NCBI RefSeq assembly: GCF_018986915.1
Contig: NZ_CP076723.1
Span: forward strand, 496,001-560,000
Length of the DNA: 64,000 bases
Source of the DNA: Geomonas oryzisoli
Lineage (GTDB): Bacteria > Desulfobacterota > Desulfuromonadia > Geobacterales > Geobacteraceae
Direction: 5' to 3'
Shown here: piece after piece, positions 43,681 through 53,347 of the stretch
How positions within the stretch are numbered: position 1 is the stretch's first letter
Layout: every line of letters begins with the position of its first letter
Program-made: the position numbers and the translations under genes
The notes under the pieces: generated by a model
Told to the model about the DNA's origin: nothing
Databases searched by the model: none
Seen by the model: the letters and a program-made list of their open reading frames with translations, nothing else

Positions 43681-45027
43681 CTACTCTATGATCTCCCCAA
43701 TCAGGTCGTAATCAGAGGAGTCAGTGATCTTCAATCGCACTATGTCACCGACGTTGGCGTTGCCTGCGGTGATGTACACTTGGCCGTCCACATCCGGGGC
43801 CTGACGGGAGGATCTACCCTTCAAGAGCAGCTCGGTTTCCTCGCTGTACCCCTCGACCAGCACGTCCTCCTCGCTGTCCACCAGGGTACGGTTGTGCTTG
43901 AAAGAGACGCGGGCCTGGGTCCGCATCAGCTTCTTGTGGCGCTCGCGCTTGATCCGCTCGGAAACCTGCTCCGGCATGTCCGCCGCCGGGGTCCCCTCCT
44001 CGCGGGAGTAGCAGAACACGCCGAGGCGGTCGAAGCGGGTCTCCTCGACGAACTGCAAGAGCGTCTTGAAGTCCTCATTGGTTTCGCCGGGGAAGCCGAC
44101 GATGAGGGAGGTGCGGATGGCAATGTCCGGGATCTCCTTGCGCAGCTTGGCGATCAGGGCGCGGATGTCGGCCTCGCCGCTTCTGCGTTTCATGTTCTTC
44201 AGCACCGGATCCGAGATGTGCTGGATGGGGAGATCCAGGTACTTGCAGACCTTGGGCTCGTTCTTGATCAGTTCGATCAGCGAGTCCCTGACCCCGTCCG
44301 GGTAGGCGTAGAGGAGCCTTATCCACTTGAGACCTTCCAGCTTTGCCAGTTCCTGGACCAGCAGCTCGAGGCTCGGCTGTTCCGGCAGGTCGCGGCCGTA
44401 GGCGGTGATGTCCTGGGCGATCAGGTTGAGTTCCTTCACCCCCGCCTCTACCAGGGCCTTCGCTTCCGCCATGAGGGTCGCGAAGGGGCGGGAGCGGTGC
44501 GCGCCGCGCAGGGACGGAATCACGCAGTAGGAGCAGTTGTTGGAGCACCCTTCAGCGATCTTCAGGTAGGCGGTGTAGTGCGGTGAGGACTGCAGGCGCG
44601 GCAGTTCGTCGTTGTAGACGAAGTTGGGGTCGCCGGTGTAGCAGAGCTGGGCGTCGGTCCCCTTCTTCTCGGCGATGATCTCCGCGATGCGCGGGTAGTC
44701 GCCGGTGCCGATGAAGATGTCCACCTCGGGGAGCTCCTTGGCGAGCTCCTCCTGGTAGCGCTGCGGCAGGCAGCCGGTCACGATCAGGAGCTTGCAGCGC
44801 GCGTCGTGCTTTCTGTCGGCCAGGTCGAGGATGGTGTCGATGCTCTCCTGCTTGGCCTCCTTGATGAAGGAGCAGGTGTTCACCACGATGATGTCGGCCT
44901 GCATCTCATCGGTGGTGACTTCGTACTCGTCCTTGGAGAGGTAGCCCAGCATCACCTCGGCGTCCACCAGGTTCTTCGGGCAGCCCAGGCTCACCAGGCT
45001 CACTTTTTCCTTAATCTTCTGGTTCAA
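43681..45027 (-). CDS. rimO: Ribosomal protein S12 methylthiotransferase RimO
   Basis: A 448-residue radical SAM enzyme that methylthiolates Asp of ribosomal protein S12. The UPF0004 domain starts with [12 protein letters not shown] and carries Cys residues for a second cluster (NTCSF, TGCL). The radical SAM motif is [13 protein letters not shown] domain follows at the end. SLGCPKN distinguishes RimO from MiaB. The start is TTG at 45027 with GAGGGG seven bases upstream. Confidence 0.95.
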   Translation of the reverse strand: MNQKIKEKVSLVSLGCPKNLVDAEVMLGYLSKDEYEVTTDEMQADIIVVNTCSFIKEAKQESIDTILDLADRKHDARCKLLIVTGCLPQRYQEELAKELPEVDIFIGTGDYPRIAEIIAEKKGTDAQLCYTGDPNFVYNDELPRLQSSPHYTAYLKIAEGCSNNCSYCVIPSLRGAHRSRPFATLMAEAKALVEAGVKELNLIAQDITAYGRDLPEQPSLELLVQELAKLEGLKWIRLLYAYPDGVRDSLIELIKNEPKVCKYLDLPIQHISDPVLKNMKRRSGEADIRALIAKLRKEIPDIAIRTSLIVGFPGETNEDFKTLLQFVEETRFDRLGVFCYSREEGTPAADMPEQVSERIKRERHKKLMRTQARVSFKHNRTLVDSEEDVLVEGYSEETELLLKGRSSRQAPDVDGQVYITAGNANVGDIVRLKITDSSDYDLIGEIIE

Positions 45028-45044
45028 AAAAATCCCCTCTTCTA

Positions 45045-45530
45045 TCAGCTTCTGAAGTTGACGAACTGCATGTCGATGTCGAGATCCTTACCTTTGAGGA
45101 TCCGGATCACCTCCTGGAGGTCGTCGATGTTCTTGCCGGTGACCCGGATCTGGTCGTCCTGGATCTGGCTTTGTACCTTGAGTTTGGTTTCCTTGATGAC
45201 CGCACCGATCTCCTTGGCCTTCTCCTTGGAGATTCCCACCTGCAGAGTGATGATCTGGCGCACCATGCTGCCGGAGGCCTGCTCCACCTTGCCGTACTGC
45301 AGCGCCTTGGGCGATATGTTGCGTTTGACGAACTTGGACTGCAGGATGTCGATGACCGCCTTCAGCTTGAAGTCGTCCTCGGAAAGGACCTTGATGCTTT
45401 CCTTCTCCAGGGTCACCTCGCTCTTGGACCCTTTGAAGTCGTAGCGCTGCCCGATCTCCTTCACGGTCTGGTTGATGGCGTTGTCGACTTCCTGCATGTC
45501 GACCTTGGAAACGATGTCGAATGACGGCAT
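45045..45530 (-). CDS. YajQ-family nucleotide-binding protein
   Basis: A 161-residue protein of the YajQ/UPF0234 family ([15 protein letters not shown] start, [26 protein letters not shown]). Some members bind cyclic di-GMP and affect transcription; others bind nucleotides or RNA. AGGGGG precedes the ATG. It lies 17 bp before rimO, likely one transcript. Confidence 0.92.
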   Translation of the reverse strand: MPSFDIVSKVDMQEVDNAINQTVKEIGQRYDFKGSKSEVTLEKESIKVLSEDDFKLKAVIDILQSKFVKRNISPKALQYGKVEQASGSMVRQIITLQVGISKEKAKEIGAVIKETKLKVQSQIQDDQIRVTGKNIDDLQEVIRILKGKDLDIDMQFVNFRS

Positions 45531-45545
45531 AAAACCCCCTAAAAA

Positions 45546-45616
45546 TTCAGGTTGAGGTTGAGGTTAAGGTTGAGGGCCCGGAAGCCCTTTCTTAACCTCA
45601 ACCTTAACCTTGACCT
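45546..45616. repeat. GGTTGAGGTT simple-repeat hairpin
   Basis: A row of GGTTGA/GGTTAA hexamers and its inverted complement surround a GGGC/GCCC hairpin, between lolA and yajQ. A related row without the partner arm lies at 2264-2286 beside the UPF0158 gene start. Confidence 0.8.
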
Positions 45617-45619
45617 GCT

Positions 45620-46327
45620 TTATCTTTTAATGACTTGAACCCCCGAGGGGATCTTGAAGCTGAACTTGCCGCTGGAGATGCCGCGGTTGGTCTTCACGTT
45701 GCTGAAATCCATCCTGGTGGTGTTGCCGGTCTGGTCGACCACCGTGGAGGAAAGCACCGGGAACGGCGTGCCGGGGTGCCCCTTGGCCACGAAGCTTTCC
45801 ACCGCGTCGCCTGAGATGGTCAAGAGGAGCTTGGCCATGGCCGGGCTCTTCTTGTGCGGGGTGAGCTCCAGCTGGTAGTTGCCGCTCTTGTCCTTTTGCT
45901 CGGCGGCAAACGCGATGCTGAAATCCTTGGAAACCTGCCCCAGGCCCGAGAGGTAGTTCATGGCGATGCCGTTACTCGCCTCCAGGAGTTGCGCCAGATC
46001 CATCACCATGACCTGCTTCTGGTCCGGGATGTAGTACCACACCGTCTTGCCGTTGGAAACGATCTGCTGCTTGGGCTTGGTGTAGTTGAAGCGGAACATG
46101 GACTCCTTGCCCCCTCCCTTCTTCAGCAGGAGCTCACCGGCACCCTTCTCCTCGCGCTTCATTGCCTTGATGCTGCTTCTCTGGCTGAAGTCTGCCTGCA
46201 GGTCGTTCAAGGACCCGTACCCCTGCTCGATGGTGCGCACTACCTGGGAGAGCTCGGCGCAAAGGGCCACACCGGCGTTGAGGGCGATCAGGGCGAGACA
46301 CAGGACGGCGGTTCTGGCGAATTTCAT
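45620..46327 (-). CDS. lolA: Outer-membrane lipoprotein carrier protein LolA
   Basis: A 235-residue periplasmic chaperone that ferries lipoproteins to the outer membrane. A signal peptide (about residues 1-24) precedes a LolA-type half-barrel (LNDLQADFSQRS start; MFRFNYTKPKQQIVSNGKTVWYY core split over two strands). ATG at 46327 has AGAGG eight bases upstream; an extended frame reaching 46483 passes through a dispersed repeat and is rejected. It ends near the GGTTGAGG repeat hairpin. Confidence 0.9.
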   Translation of the reverse strand: MKFARTAVLCLALIALNAGVALCAELSQVVRTIEQGYGSLNDLQADFSQRSSIKAMKREEKGAGELLLKKGGGKESMFRFNYTKPKQQIVSNGKTVWYYIPDQKQVMVMDLAQLLEASNGIAMNYLSGLGQVSKDFSIAFAAEQKDKSGNYQLELTPHKKSPAMAKLLLTISGDAVESFVAKGHPGTPFPVLSSTVVDQTGNTTRMDFSNVKTNRGISSGKFSFKIPSGVQVIKR

Positions 46328-46352
46328 AGCTTCGACCTCTGAAAGTAGTGAA

Positions 46353-46384
46353 AAGGGGACAGACACCTGTGGAGCCAGTCCCCT
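46353..46384. repeat. Copy of the GGGACTGGCTCC repeat (inverted)
   Basis: Fourth copy of the dispersed family, in the gap between lolA and cheC, starting right before the lolA ribosome-binding region. Confidence 0.85.
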
Positions 46385-46451
46385 ACAATGTGCCGCAGTG
46401 GCAGCAGTTTGACCGGGCATTCTGACATACAACCGGGTAAGGTGCAACCTT

Positions 46452-47051
46452 TCATTGCTCCAGGGCGCCCAGCAGAGCGGCAAGCGAGGCGGGCGCGGGC
46501 ATGAGGAAGATGCTCCCGCCGCACAGGGAATCGGAGACCGTGAACATCGCGTCCATCATCACCACTGCGTTGTCGCCGTCGCCGCGGTCCAGGGCGCGCA
46601 CGAGGATCTCGCTTCCCGGGCCGGTGCTCAGGGCGGGCACCGACGGGAGCAGGGTCATCTTGAGGGAACTCCCCAGGGCGTTGAGGCACGCCGAGGCAAG
46701 GATGTTCCCCACCTCCATCAAGGTGGCGCGTTCCATCTCGGAAAGCGGCGCACCTTCCTTGGGGAGTTCACCTAAAAGCAGCTCCAGGATGTGCCGGGCG
46801 TTCTCCTGGAGCAAAAGGATCAGGATGCTGCCGCGCACGTTGCCGAGGATCTGCAGCTGCAGGGCGGTCGCCTCATGGGAATCGAGCAGGTGGGGCAGGG
46901 CCGAGCCCTCCAGCACCTGGAGCCGGGGCACCTGAATGCTCACACTCTTCCCCATCAGCTGGGACAGGGCGATCGCTGCGTGCTGCATACCGGTGTTGCA
47001 CACCTGGGTGAGCGCCTTGAGTTCGCCATCGTGCAGGTTGTGGTGCGGCAT
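46452..47051 (-). CDS. Chemotaxis phosphatase CheC-like protein
   Basis: A 199-residue protein of the CheC/CheX/FliY family with two repeated halves. The second phosphatase motif (E-x2-N in MEVGNILASACLNALG) is clear; the first is less clear. CheC removes phosphate from CheY-P. It is the last gene of the chemotaxis operon, 63 bp after cheA. No cheD is seen. Confidence 0.82.
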   Translation of the reverse strand: MPHHNLHDGELKALTQVCNTGMQHAAIALSQLMGKSVSIQVPRLQVLEGSALPHLLDSHEATALQLQILGNVRGSILILLLQENARHILELLLGELPKEGAPLSEMERATLMEVGNILASACLNALGSSLKMTLLPSVPALSTGPGSEILVRALDRGDGDNAVVMMDAMFTVSDSLCGGSIFLMPAPASLAALLGALEQ

Positions 47052-47114
47052 GTTAGCCTCCCGAGATGAGCCGCTCCCGGCGGGGGAAACGGCGGCTGAG
47101 GGTCGCGAAACGGT

Positions 47115-48767
47115 TCACAGCAGTCCGGCCAGGTCGAGGATGGCAACGATCTCGCCGTCGCCCAGGGTCGCGCCGCCGGCCACCCCGGCCATCTTGGACA
47201 GCGGCCTTCCCAGTTGCTTCACGAACAGCTCGTGCTGCCCGAGGAGACGGTCCACGACGATGCCGACCCGGCGTCCCCTGGCCTCGGTGACGAACAGGGG
47301 GAGGATGCCGTCCGGGAAGCGCCCCAGCGGCAGCCCGAGCACGCGGTTCAGCGACAGAAGCGGAATCGCCTCGTCGTCGAGTTGGAACATCTGCCTCTTG
47401 CCCATGGTTTCGATCTGTCTGCGGGACAGCTCCACTGTGCGCTGCACCGCGTTCACCGGGATGGCCGCCTTCACCTGGCCTATCTGCACTACAAGCGCGT
47501 GGATGATGGCGATGGTGAGCGGCAGCCTGAGCGTGATGGTGGTGCCTAGGCCGGGCTCGCTCTCGATGCCGAGGGTTCCCCCCAGCTTCTGGATAGCCGC
47601 GTTGACGGCGTCCATGCCGACCCCCCGGCCGGAGATGTCGGTGACCTCTTTGGCGGTGGAGAAGCCGGGGATGCAGGAGAGCATCAGCGCCTGGCGCGGC
47701 GAGAGCAGCTCACCCTCCTCGGGTGTCAAAAGCCCCTTGGCGATGGCGGCCTCGATCATGGCCTTGGGTTCCATGCCGCGGCCGTCGTCGCGCACGGTGA
47801 TCTGGATGCGGTCCCGGTCCCGGCTTACCGCGAGCCACACCGTTCCCCGCGCCGGCTTGCCGGCCTGCTCCCGCTCGCCGCTCTCCTCGATGCCGTGGTC
47901 CACGGCGTTTCTGAGGATGTGGTTCAGCGGGTCGACCAGCTGCTCCAGCATACCGCGGTCCAGCCCGATCTCACGCCCGGTCAGCTCGAAATGGATCTCC
48001 TTGCCGCTTTTCTTGGCGACGGAACGCACCGAGCGCTGGAAACGGTCGCTGATCGCCTCGAAAGGCATCAGGCGCACCTTCATCACCTCGTCGTGCAGGG
48101 CCCGCAAAAGCTTCGCCGTCTCGGAGACGGCGTCGTTGAGCGCCGGGGAGGCGAGCTCCCGACCGATGTTCAAAAGGCGTTGTTTGTTGGTCACCAGCTC
48201 GCCGGTCAGGTTGATCAGGTGGTCCAGCAGCTCGGTTTTCACCCGCACCGTGCCCCCCGCCTCGCCGACCGGTTCCTTCGCCTTTTCCGCCTCGGCGGGC
48301 GGTGCGGGGGCGTCTGCTGCGGGGGAGGGTACGGCATCGGCGGCGGCGCCCCTCGGCTCCGCCTGGTCGACTGCGGCCGCCTTGGCCGCGGCCGGCGTGT
48401 AGAGCGCGAGCCGCTGCGCATAATCGCCGGTGGGGAGGGTGGAGGGACGCTCCTGCTCCACGTCGTCAAGCAGCACGTCGATCAGGTCGACCCCCTCCAG
48501 AAGGAGGTCGGCCACCCCGGCGTCGAAGGGGAGGGCGCCGTCGCGCACCCGCGCCATCAGGTCCTCCATGCTGTGGGCCACCACCACCACGTCGCCGTAC
48601 TCCATCGAGGCGGCCATCCCTTTGAGCGAGTGCGCGCCGCGAAACAGGGCGTCGACGGCGCTGCGCTCCCCGGGCGACTGCTCGAGGGCCACTACCTGCT
48701 CCGCGATGGTACGCAGGTACTCCCGGGATTCCGAGAGAAAGAGGGCTTTGTACTGCGACATGTCCAT
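47115..48767 (-). CDS. cheA: Chemotaxis histidine kinase CheA (no P2 domain)
   Basis: A 550-residue kinase. Hpt domain with phospho-His46 in GAHSLKGMA; a short Ala/Pro/Glu linker (about residues 115-170) where the CheY-binding P2 domain would be; dimerisation domain (about 175-240); HATPase with NHILRNAVDHGIE, DDGRGM and GRGVGMDAV; and a C-terminal CheW-like domain (about 410-548). It phosphorylates the CheY encoded 3 bp upstream. The start has AGGGG seven bases upstream. Confidence 0.94.
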   Translation of the reverse strand: MDMSQYKALFLSESREYLRTIAEQVVALEQSPGERSAVDALFRGAHSLKGMAASMEYGDVVVVAHSMEDLMARVRDGALPFDAGVADLLLEGVDLIDVLLDDVEQERPSTLPTGDYAQRLALYTPAAAKAAAVDQAEPRGAAADAVPSPAADAPAPPAEAEKAKEPVGEAGGTVRVKTELLDHLINLTGELVTNKQRLLNIGRELASPALNDAVSETAKLLRALHDEVMKVRLMPFEAISDRFQRSVRSVAKKSGKEIHFELTGREIGLDRGMLEQLVDPLNHILRNAVDHGIEESGEREQAGKPARGTVWLAVSRDRDRIQITVRDDGRGMEPKAMIEAAIAKGLLTPEEGELLSPRQALMLSCIPGFSTAKEVTDISGRGVGMDAVNAAIQKLGGTLGIESEPGLGTTITLRLPLTIAIIHALVVQIGQVKAAIPVNAVQRTVELSRRQIETMGKRQMFQLDDEAIPLLSLNRVLGLPLGRFPDGILPLFVTEARGRRVGIVVDRLLGQHELFVKQLGRPLSKMAGVAGGATLGDGEIVAILDLAGLL

Positions 48768-48770
48768 CGG

Positions 48771-49136
48771 TTACCCCTGGGCCACTTCCCTGAGCACTCG
48801 GGTGACCAGCTCGGGGTTGAACGGCTTCAGTATGAAGGCCTTGGCGCCGGCCTCGGCCGCCGCGGTGGTGAGTGCCTCCTGGCCGATGGCGGAACACATC
48901 ACCACGCGGGCCCCGGCGTCATAGGCCATGATCTCTTGCAGCGCCTCGATCCCGCTCTTGTTGGGCATGACGATGTCCAGGGTGACCAGGTCGGGGAGAC
49001 ATTCCTTGTATTTCGCCACCGCTTCCACGCCGTCGGATGCCTCGTCGGCTATCTCGTACCCCTCCTCCACGAGGATATCGCGCAGCATTTTCCTCATGAA
49101 AAGGGAGTCGTCAACTATCATGACCTTCAAGGCCAT
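48771..49136 (-). CDS. cheY: Chemotaxis response regulator CheY
   Basis: A 121-residue single receiver domain with the acidic pocket D9/D10, phospho-acceptor D54 (VTLDIVMP) and the conserved Lys in FILKPF. It should carry the CheA signal to the flagellar motor or another target. Its start overlaps the cheW stop by one base. Confidence 0.93.
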   Translation of the reverse strand: MALKVMIVDDSLFMRKMLRDILVEEGYEIADEASDGVEAVAKYKECLPDLVTLDIVMPNKSGIEALQEIMAYDAGARVVMCSAIGQEALTTAAAEAGAKAFILKPFNPELVTRVLREVAQG

Positions 49137-49588
49137 CAGGTACCTCCTGGTTTGGCATTGTTGGGGGCGGATTCTTGCAGCTCCTGCTCCAGGCCGTCCA
49201 AAAGTGTTGCCAGGCGGAGCAGGCGCACGCTCCCCTGCGGCGTCTCGAGCAGCGCCTCGGTGAGCGGGTCGTCATGGCTGCTGGCGCCGGTGATGCTGCC
49301 GGCATCAAGGATGGAGCCGACCGCATCCACCTTGAGGGCGAGGTGGGCAAGCCGGGTGTCGATGACCAGGATCTTCCCCGGTAGCGGGCGCCCCGGCAGG
49401 CGCAGGTAGCCGGCCAGGTCCACCAGCGCGGTGAGGTTGCCGTGGAAGTTGATCAGCCCCAGGTAGTGGGGCGGCGCTCCCGCAAAGGGGTAGCACTGCT
49501 GCGGCTCCATCACCTCGCAGACCTCCTGCAGGTTCAGGGCGAACTGCTGCCGTGCCGCGCTGAACAGGAGCAGGCGCTCGGCGGTCAC
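49136..49588 (-). CDS. cheW: Chemotaxis coupling protein CheW
   Basis: A 150-residue CheW-type adaptor domain that links receptors to CheA ([35 protein letters not shown] split over two strands, ILVIDT). The start is GTG at 49588, overlapping the receptor stop codon (GTGA). The C-terminal end extends slightly past the family. Confidence 0.9.
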   Translation of the reverse strand: MTAERLLLFSAARQQFALNLQEVCEVMEPQQCYPFAGAPPHYLGLINFHGNLTALVDLAGYLRLPGRPLPGKILVIDTRLAHLALKVDAVGSILDAGSITGASSHDDPLTEALLETPQGSVRLLRLATLLDGLEQELQESAPNNAKPGGT

Positions 49589-50871
49589 GCCTCGGGCTCC
49601 GGCGCGCTCTCCGGTTCGACCTGGAAGCGCTCCACCGAGCGCAACAGCTCGTCGGCGAGCTTGGCGAGCTCCTGGGTCTGGTACACCATCTCCTGCATGG
49701 CCGAGTGCTGCTCCTCGGTGGCGGCGGAGACCTCCTCGGTCGAGGCCGCGTTATCCTCGGCCACCTTGGCGATCTCGTCGACCATGCTCACCATCTTGGC
49801 GGCGCCGGTGGTCTGCATCTGGGACAGGTCGGCGATGGAGTTGGCCTTTCTCTCGGTCTCGACGACGGTGGCCAGGATCTCCCTGAAGGCGTCCGCGGTG
49901 ATGTCCAGGTTCTTCTTGCCCACGATGATGCCGCGCGAGCTGTCGGTGATGGTCTCCTGCAGCCGGCGGCTCTCCACCTTCACCAGGTCGATCAGCTCCA
50001 CGATGTCGGTGGCGCTCTTGGCGCTGCCGTCGGCGAGCTTTCTCACCTCCTCGGCCACGACGCCGAACCCTTTGCCGTACTCGCCGGCGCGGGCCGCCTC
50101 GATGGAGGCGTTCAGGGCAAGGAGGTTGGTCTGGCGGGACATCTCCACGATGAAGTCGGCGATCTTGCCGACCTGCATCAGCTTACCGTTGAGGTCCATG
50201 AACTGCATGCTGATCAGCTCGACGGAATCGAAGAAGCTCTTCAACCGCTCCACCGAGTCGTTGGCGAGCTCGCCCCCTTTTTGCGCGGTGAGGCTGGTCT
50301 CCCGTGCCGCCTTAGCGGTCTCCTTGGCCCGGCGCGCCACCAGGTCCACCGAGATCGCCATCTCGTGGATCACCTTGGCGCTCTTGGACAGCATCTCCGC
50401 CTGGTTCTCCGCGCCCCCCGAGATGCTCTCGATGGCCTGCGCCACCTCCTCGGTGGAGGCGTTGATCTCGAGGGCGCTGGAGGAAAGGGTGCGCGAGGAC
50501 TCGGAGACCCGCTCCGAGGTTTCCCTGATCTGGCGTACCAGGATGCGCAGGTTCTCCTGCATCGTGTTGATCGAGAGCGCCATGGAGTGGGTCTCGTCGG
50601 GGAAGCGGGTCGCCGGGAACTCGAGATCGCGGGAGAGGTCCCCCTGGCTGATGGATTCGGTGGCACCGGTCAAAAGGGAGATGTTTTTGGTGAAGCTCCG
50701 GGAGAAGAAAGAGCCCAGTATCAGACCCACCGTGAGCGCCACCACGTAAGAGAGGACACTGGTGAGCTCGGGCGAGTACTGCAGGTGCTGCACCGCAGCG
50801 GGAACGAAGACGACGGCGGCGACCACGGCCAGAAAGCCGAGGATGAACTTGTAGCCGATTTGGATGTACAT
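49585..50871 (-). CDS. Methyl-accepting chemotaxis protein without periplasmic sensor domain
   Basis: A 428-residue receptor with two N-terminal membrane helices (about residues 7-28 and 38-57) joined by a very short loop, a HAMP-like stretch and a full signalling coiled coil. The hairpin tip reads [18 protein letters not shown] and is nearly invariant in the family. The lack of a sensor domain suggests it senses membrane, cytoplasmic or redox state. A Pro/Glu-rich end without a CheR pentapeptide closes the protein. Confidence 0.92.
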   Translation of the reverse strand: MYIQIGYKFILGFLAVVAAVVFVPAAVQHLQYSPELTSVLSYVVALTVGLILGSFFSRSFTKNISLLTGATESISQGDLSRDLEFPATRFPDETHSMALSINTMQENLRILVRQIRETSERVSESSRTLSSSALEINASTEEVAQAIESISGGAENQAEMLSKSAKVIHEMAISVDLVARRAKETAKAARETSLTAQKGGELANDSVERLKSFFDSVELISMQFMDLNGKLMQVGKIADFIVEMSRQTNLLALNASIEAARAGEYGKGFGVVAEEVRKLADGSAKSATDIVELIDLVKVESRRLQETITDSSRGIIVGKKNLDITADAFREILATVVETERKANSIADLSQMQTTGAAKMVSMVDEIAKVAEDNAASTEEVSAATEEQHSAMQEMVYQTQELAKLADELLRSVERFQVEPESAPEPEA

Positions 50872-50905
50872 GGGGGAATTGCTCCTTTTCCTGCTTAAGA
50901 AATCG

Positions 50906-51736
50906 TTACAGGGCCCGGTAGATCCGCTCCACGGGGCAGATGGTCCGGAAGCGCTTGCGGGCGGTGCCGAACAGGGTTTCCGCCTTGCCCAGCACCAAGT
51001 AGCCTCCCGGGGAAAGGGCGTCGGCGAAGCTATTCAGGATGGTCTCCTGCCGCTCCCTCTCGAAATAGATCAGTACGTTGCGACAAAGGATGAGATCGCA
51101 GGGGTCCCATCCCTGCCGGTGGTTCAGGTCGGCGTGCTCGAAAAGGACCTGGCTGCGGACCTCGCTCGCCAGGCGGTAACGCCCCCCCTCGGGGGAAAAC
51201 CGGCGCTCCAGGACCCCCGGGGGGAGCTCCGCGAGCCGGTCCGGGTGGTACAGCGCCTCCCGTGCCTGATCCAGGATCCCCGCATCCACGTCCACGGCCA
51301 AGATGGTGACCCGCCCCGCGTCGACCGCCTCGGGAAAGCGCTCCTTCATCAGCAGCGCGAGGGTGTAGGGTTCCTCTCCGCCGGCGCAGCCGACGCTCAA
51401 GGCGCGGACCTGGTCGCGCTGCTCGAGGAGCTGCGGCAGGATCTCGGCGCCGAGTTTTTCGAAAACGGGCGGATTGCGGAAGAAATGGGAGACGTGGATG
51501 GTGAGGACCCGGAGCAGGTGGTCCTGTTCGGCGGTGCTGCGGGTGAGGAGCTCGCCGTACGCCTCGGGGGAGGGGGAATGGGTGGCGCGGACCCGGATAT
51601 GGATGCGCCGCTTGACGCATTTGTCCTTGTACCCGTCCAGGGTGAACCCCGAGCGGGCTTTGAGGATGCGCCCGATGACCTCGAAGGTGTCTGGGGCGAT
51701 ATCCGGTTCGACGCTGCCGGTTATGCCGTTAAGCAT
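50906..51736 (-). CDS. cheR: Chemotaxis methyltransferase CheR
   Basis: A 276-residue SAM-dependent methyltransferase that methylates receptor Glu residues. A CheR N-terminal helix domain is followed by the Rossmann-type domain with [13 protein letters not shown] and NVLIYFE. Start ATG at 51736 is used because it gives the normal length; no clear ribosome-binding site is seen, and an in-frame TTG at 51784 would add 16 residues. It heads the operon; no cheB is present in the window. Confidence 0.9.
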   Translation of the reverse strand: MLNGITGSVEPDIAPDTFEVIGRILKARSGFTLDGYKDKCVKRRIHIRVRATHSPSPEAYGELLTRSTAEQDHLLRVLTIHVSHFFRNPPVFEKLGAEILPQLLEQRDQVRALSVGCAGGEEPYTLALLMKERFPEAVDAGRVTILAVDVDAGILDQAREALYHPDRLAELPPGVLERRFSPEGGRYRLASEVRSQVLFEHADLNHRQGWDPCDLILCRNVLIYFERERQETILNSFADALSPGGYLVLGKAETLFGTARKRFRTICPVERIYRAL

Positions 51737-51840
51737 GTGCCACGCTGCGGGCGTTTGCCGCCGACTGCCTTCTTTCCGGTGCAACCGAGGCCATCTGAAC
51801 CCCTACGGTGATGAGGATGCTGCCCAAATGGTGAATGGAT

Positions 51841-51869
51841 AGCATAACTGCGGCTCAATAGTCAATCAA
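51841..51869 (-). promoter_or_regulatory. Possible promoter of the chemotaxis operon
   Basis: On the minus strand TTGATT and TATGCT are 17 bases apart, about 105 bp upstream of cheR. Confidence 0.55.
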
Positions 51870-51919
51870 GACGTCCACTTGCGGCAAAAAAGGGGGAGGC
51901 GGTGCGGGGCGATGTTGTC

Positions 51920-51936
51920 CCCCCTCCCCTCGCGGG
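51920..51936. repeat. Left half of a palindromic repeat split by the IS element
   Basis: CCCCCCTCCCCTCGCGGG ends exactly at the IS element; its right half (GCGGGAGGGG...) restarts at 53203. Joined at one GCGGG copy, they rebuild a CTCCC/GGGAG palindrome like others in the window. Confidence 0.85.
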
Positions 51937-53202
51937 TGTATAGACCGGAGACATAGGTTACACATGTTCGGAGACATGGGTGACACTTATTGCCAAGAAA
52001 TTACTTCCCTCTTTGGAGGTGGGCATGCCTTGGCAAGAGGTGACGACCATGACCCTCAGGACAGAGTTCGTGATGTTAGCGATTCAAGACGGCAGCAATA
52101 TTTCGCAGCTTTGTCGGCAGTTCAACATCAGCCGCGACAAAGGCTATAAGTGGATTCGTCGGTATAAGGAGCATGGAGATGCTGGCCTTTACGACTGCTC
52201 TCGACGCCCCCATAACAGTCCTGTACAGACTGATGTCTCCGTCGAGAGTGCAATCCTTGCGCTTAGAAAAGAGCACCCGGCTTGGGGTGGCCGTAAGATC
52301 AAGGCTTGTCTGGAAGCAGACGGGAAACAAGTGTTCCCTGCAGCTTCCACGATTACTGAGATCTTACGCCGTAACGGTCAGTTAGCCCCGGCAGAGTCCG
52401 CAAAGCACAGGGCTTTTATTCGTTTTGAGCATCCCCACCCGAATGCTCTGTGGCAGATGGACTTCAAAGGCCATTTTCTAACCCGTCAGGGCCGCTGTCA
52501 CCCGTTGACGGTCCTAGATGACCACTCTCGCTACAACCTGGTGCTCCAAGCTTGTGGCGACGAGACAACTGCTAGCGTAAAGAATGCTCTTGTTGCCGCC
52601 TTTCGAAACTACGGATTGCCAGACCGAATGACCATGGATAATGGCAGTCCCTGGGGAGACGACGGAGAATACCAACTCACTGTGCTGACAGCCTGGTTAA
52701 TCCGGCTCGGAGTAGGTGTGAGTCATTCACGGCCATACCACCCTCAGACCCAGGGTAAAGACGAGCGGTTTCACCGCACCCTGCTTGTAGAAGCAATAGC
52801 TGGTAAAAATTTCGACGATTTAGCTCAATGCCAACAAGCTTTTGACGAGTTTAGAGTCTTGTACAACTCAAAGCGGCCACATGAGTCATTAGGGCAAAAG
52901 CCGCCAGTTACCCGCTATCAGCCAAGTGCACGGATGTACCCAGAGGTGCCACCGCGAATCGAGTATGCGCCCGGTGATCACGTCCGAAAAGTGCAGGACA
53001 AAGGGATCGTCTTCTTCAAAGGCCAAGTGTTCAGGGTCTCCAGGGCGTTACGAGGGGAACCGGTTGCTTTTCGCCCCACGGATCAGGACGGAACATTTTT
53101 GATTTACTACTGCCACCACAAGCTCCGGGAGATCCGGATTGGTGAGAAAAAAGTGTCACCCATGTCTCCGAACGACTGTCACCCTTGACTCCGGTCTATA
53201 CA
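51937..53202 (+). mobile_element. IS481-family insertion sequence, apparently complete
   Basis: A 1266-bp element with 52-bp imperfect terminal inverted repeats starting TGTATAGACCGGAG at both ends. A 5-bp direct repeat GCGGG flanks it (51932-51936 and 53203-53207), the expected target duplication. The single transposase gene fills the element. Its base composition is clearly lower in GC than the host genes, which fits recent arrival. Confidence 0.95.
52025..53188 (+). CDS. IS481-family transposase
   Basis: A 387-residue DDE transposase: N-terminal helix-turn-helix (SQLCRQFNISRDKGYKWIRRY split over two helices), then the integrase core with the acidic residues in QMDFKGHF, TMDNGSPWG and KDERFHRTL, the usual IS481 spacing. 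ATG at 52025 has GGAGG five bases upstream; a GTG at 51980 inside the terminal repeat is possible but has no ribosome-binding site. No frameshift or stop is seen, so it may be active. Confidence 0.95.
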   Translation: MPWQEVTTMTLRTEFVMLAIQDGSNISQLCRQFNISRDKGYKWIRRYKEHGDAGLYDCSRRPHNSPVQTDVSVESAILALRKEHPAWGGRKIKACLEADGKQVFPAASTITEILRRNGQLAPAESAKHRAFIRFEHPHPNALWQMDFKGHFLTRQGRCHPLTVLDDHSRYNLVLQACGDETTASVKNALVAAFRNYGLPDRMTMDNGSPWGDDGEYQLTVLTAWLIRLGVGVSHSRPYHPQTQGKDERFHRTLLVEAIAGKNFDDLAQCQQAFDEFRVLYNSKRPHESLGQKPPVTRYQPSARMYPEVPPRIEYAPGDHVRKVQDKGIVFFKGQVFRVSRALRGEPVAFRPTDQDGTFLIYYCHHKLREIRIGEKKVSPMSPNDCHP

Positions 53203-53335
53203 GCGGGAGGGGTAGGGGGTGGGGGTAGGCGCCACATTTGCGCTGATGGCAGGTTCCCCCACCCCCCTCCCGCCTCCGCGGGACGAAGCGCTTCGGCGCG
53301 CAGGCCCGTCAAGGGAGGGGGGGGAGCGGAGGGGG
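53203..53335. repeat. Right half of the split palindromic repeat pair
   Basis: GCGGGAGGGG followed by a GGGGGTGGGGG tail, then an inverted partner (CCCCCACCCCCCTCCCG with an inner GCGC palindrome and GGGAGGGGGGGG), between the IS element and the aminotransferase stop codon. Confidence 0.85.
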
Positions 53336-53347
53336 AGCCGGCCCGGC

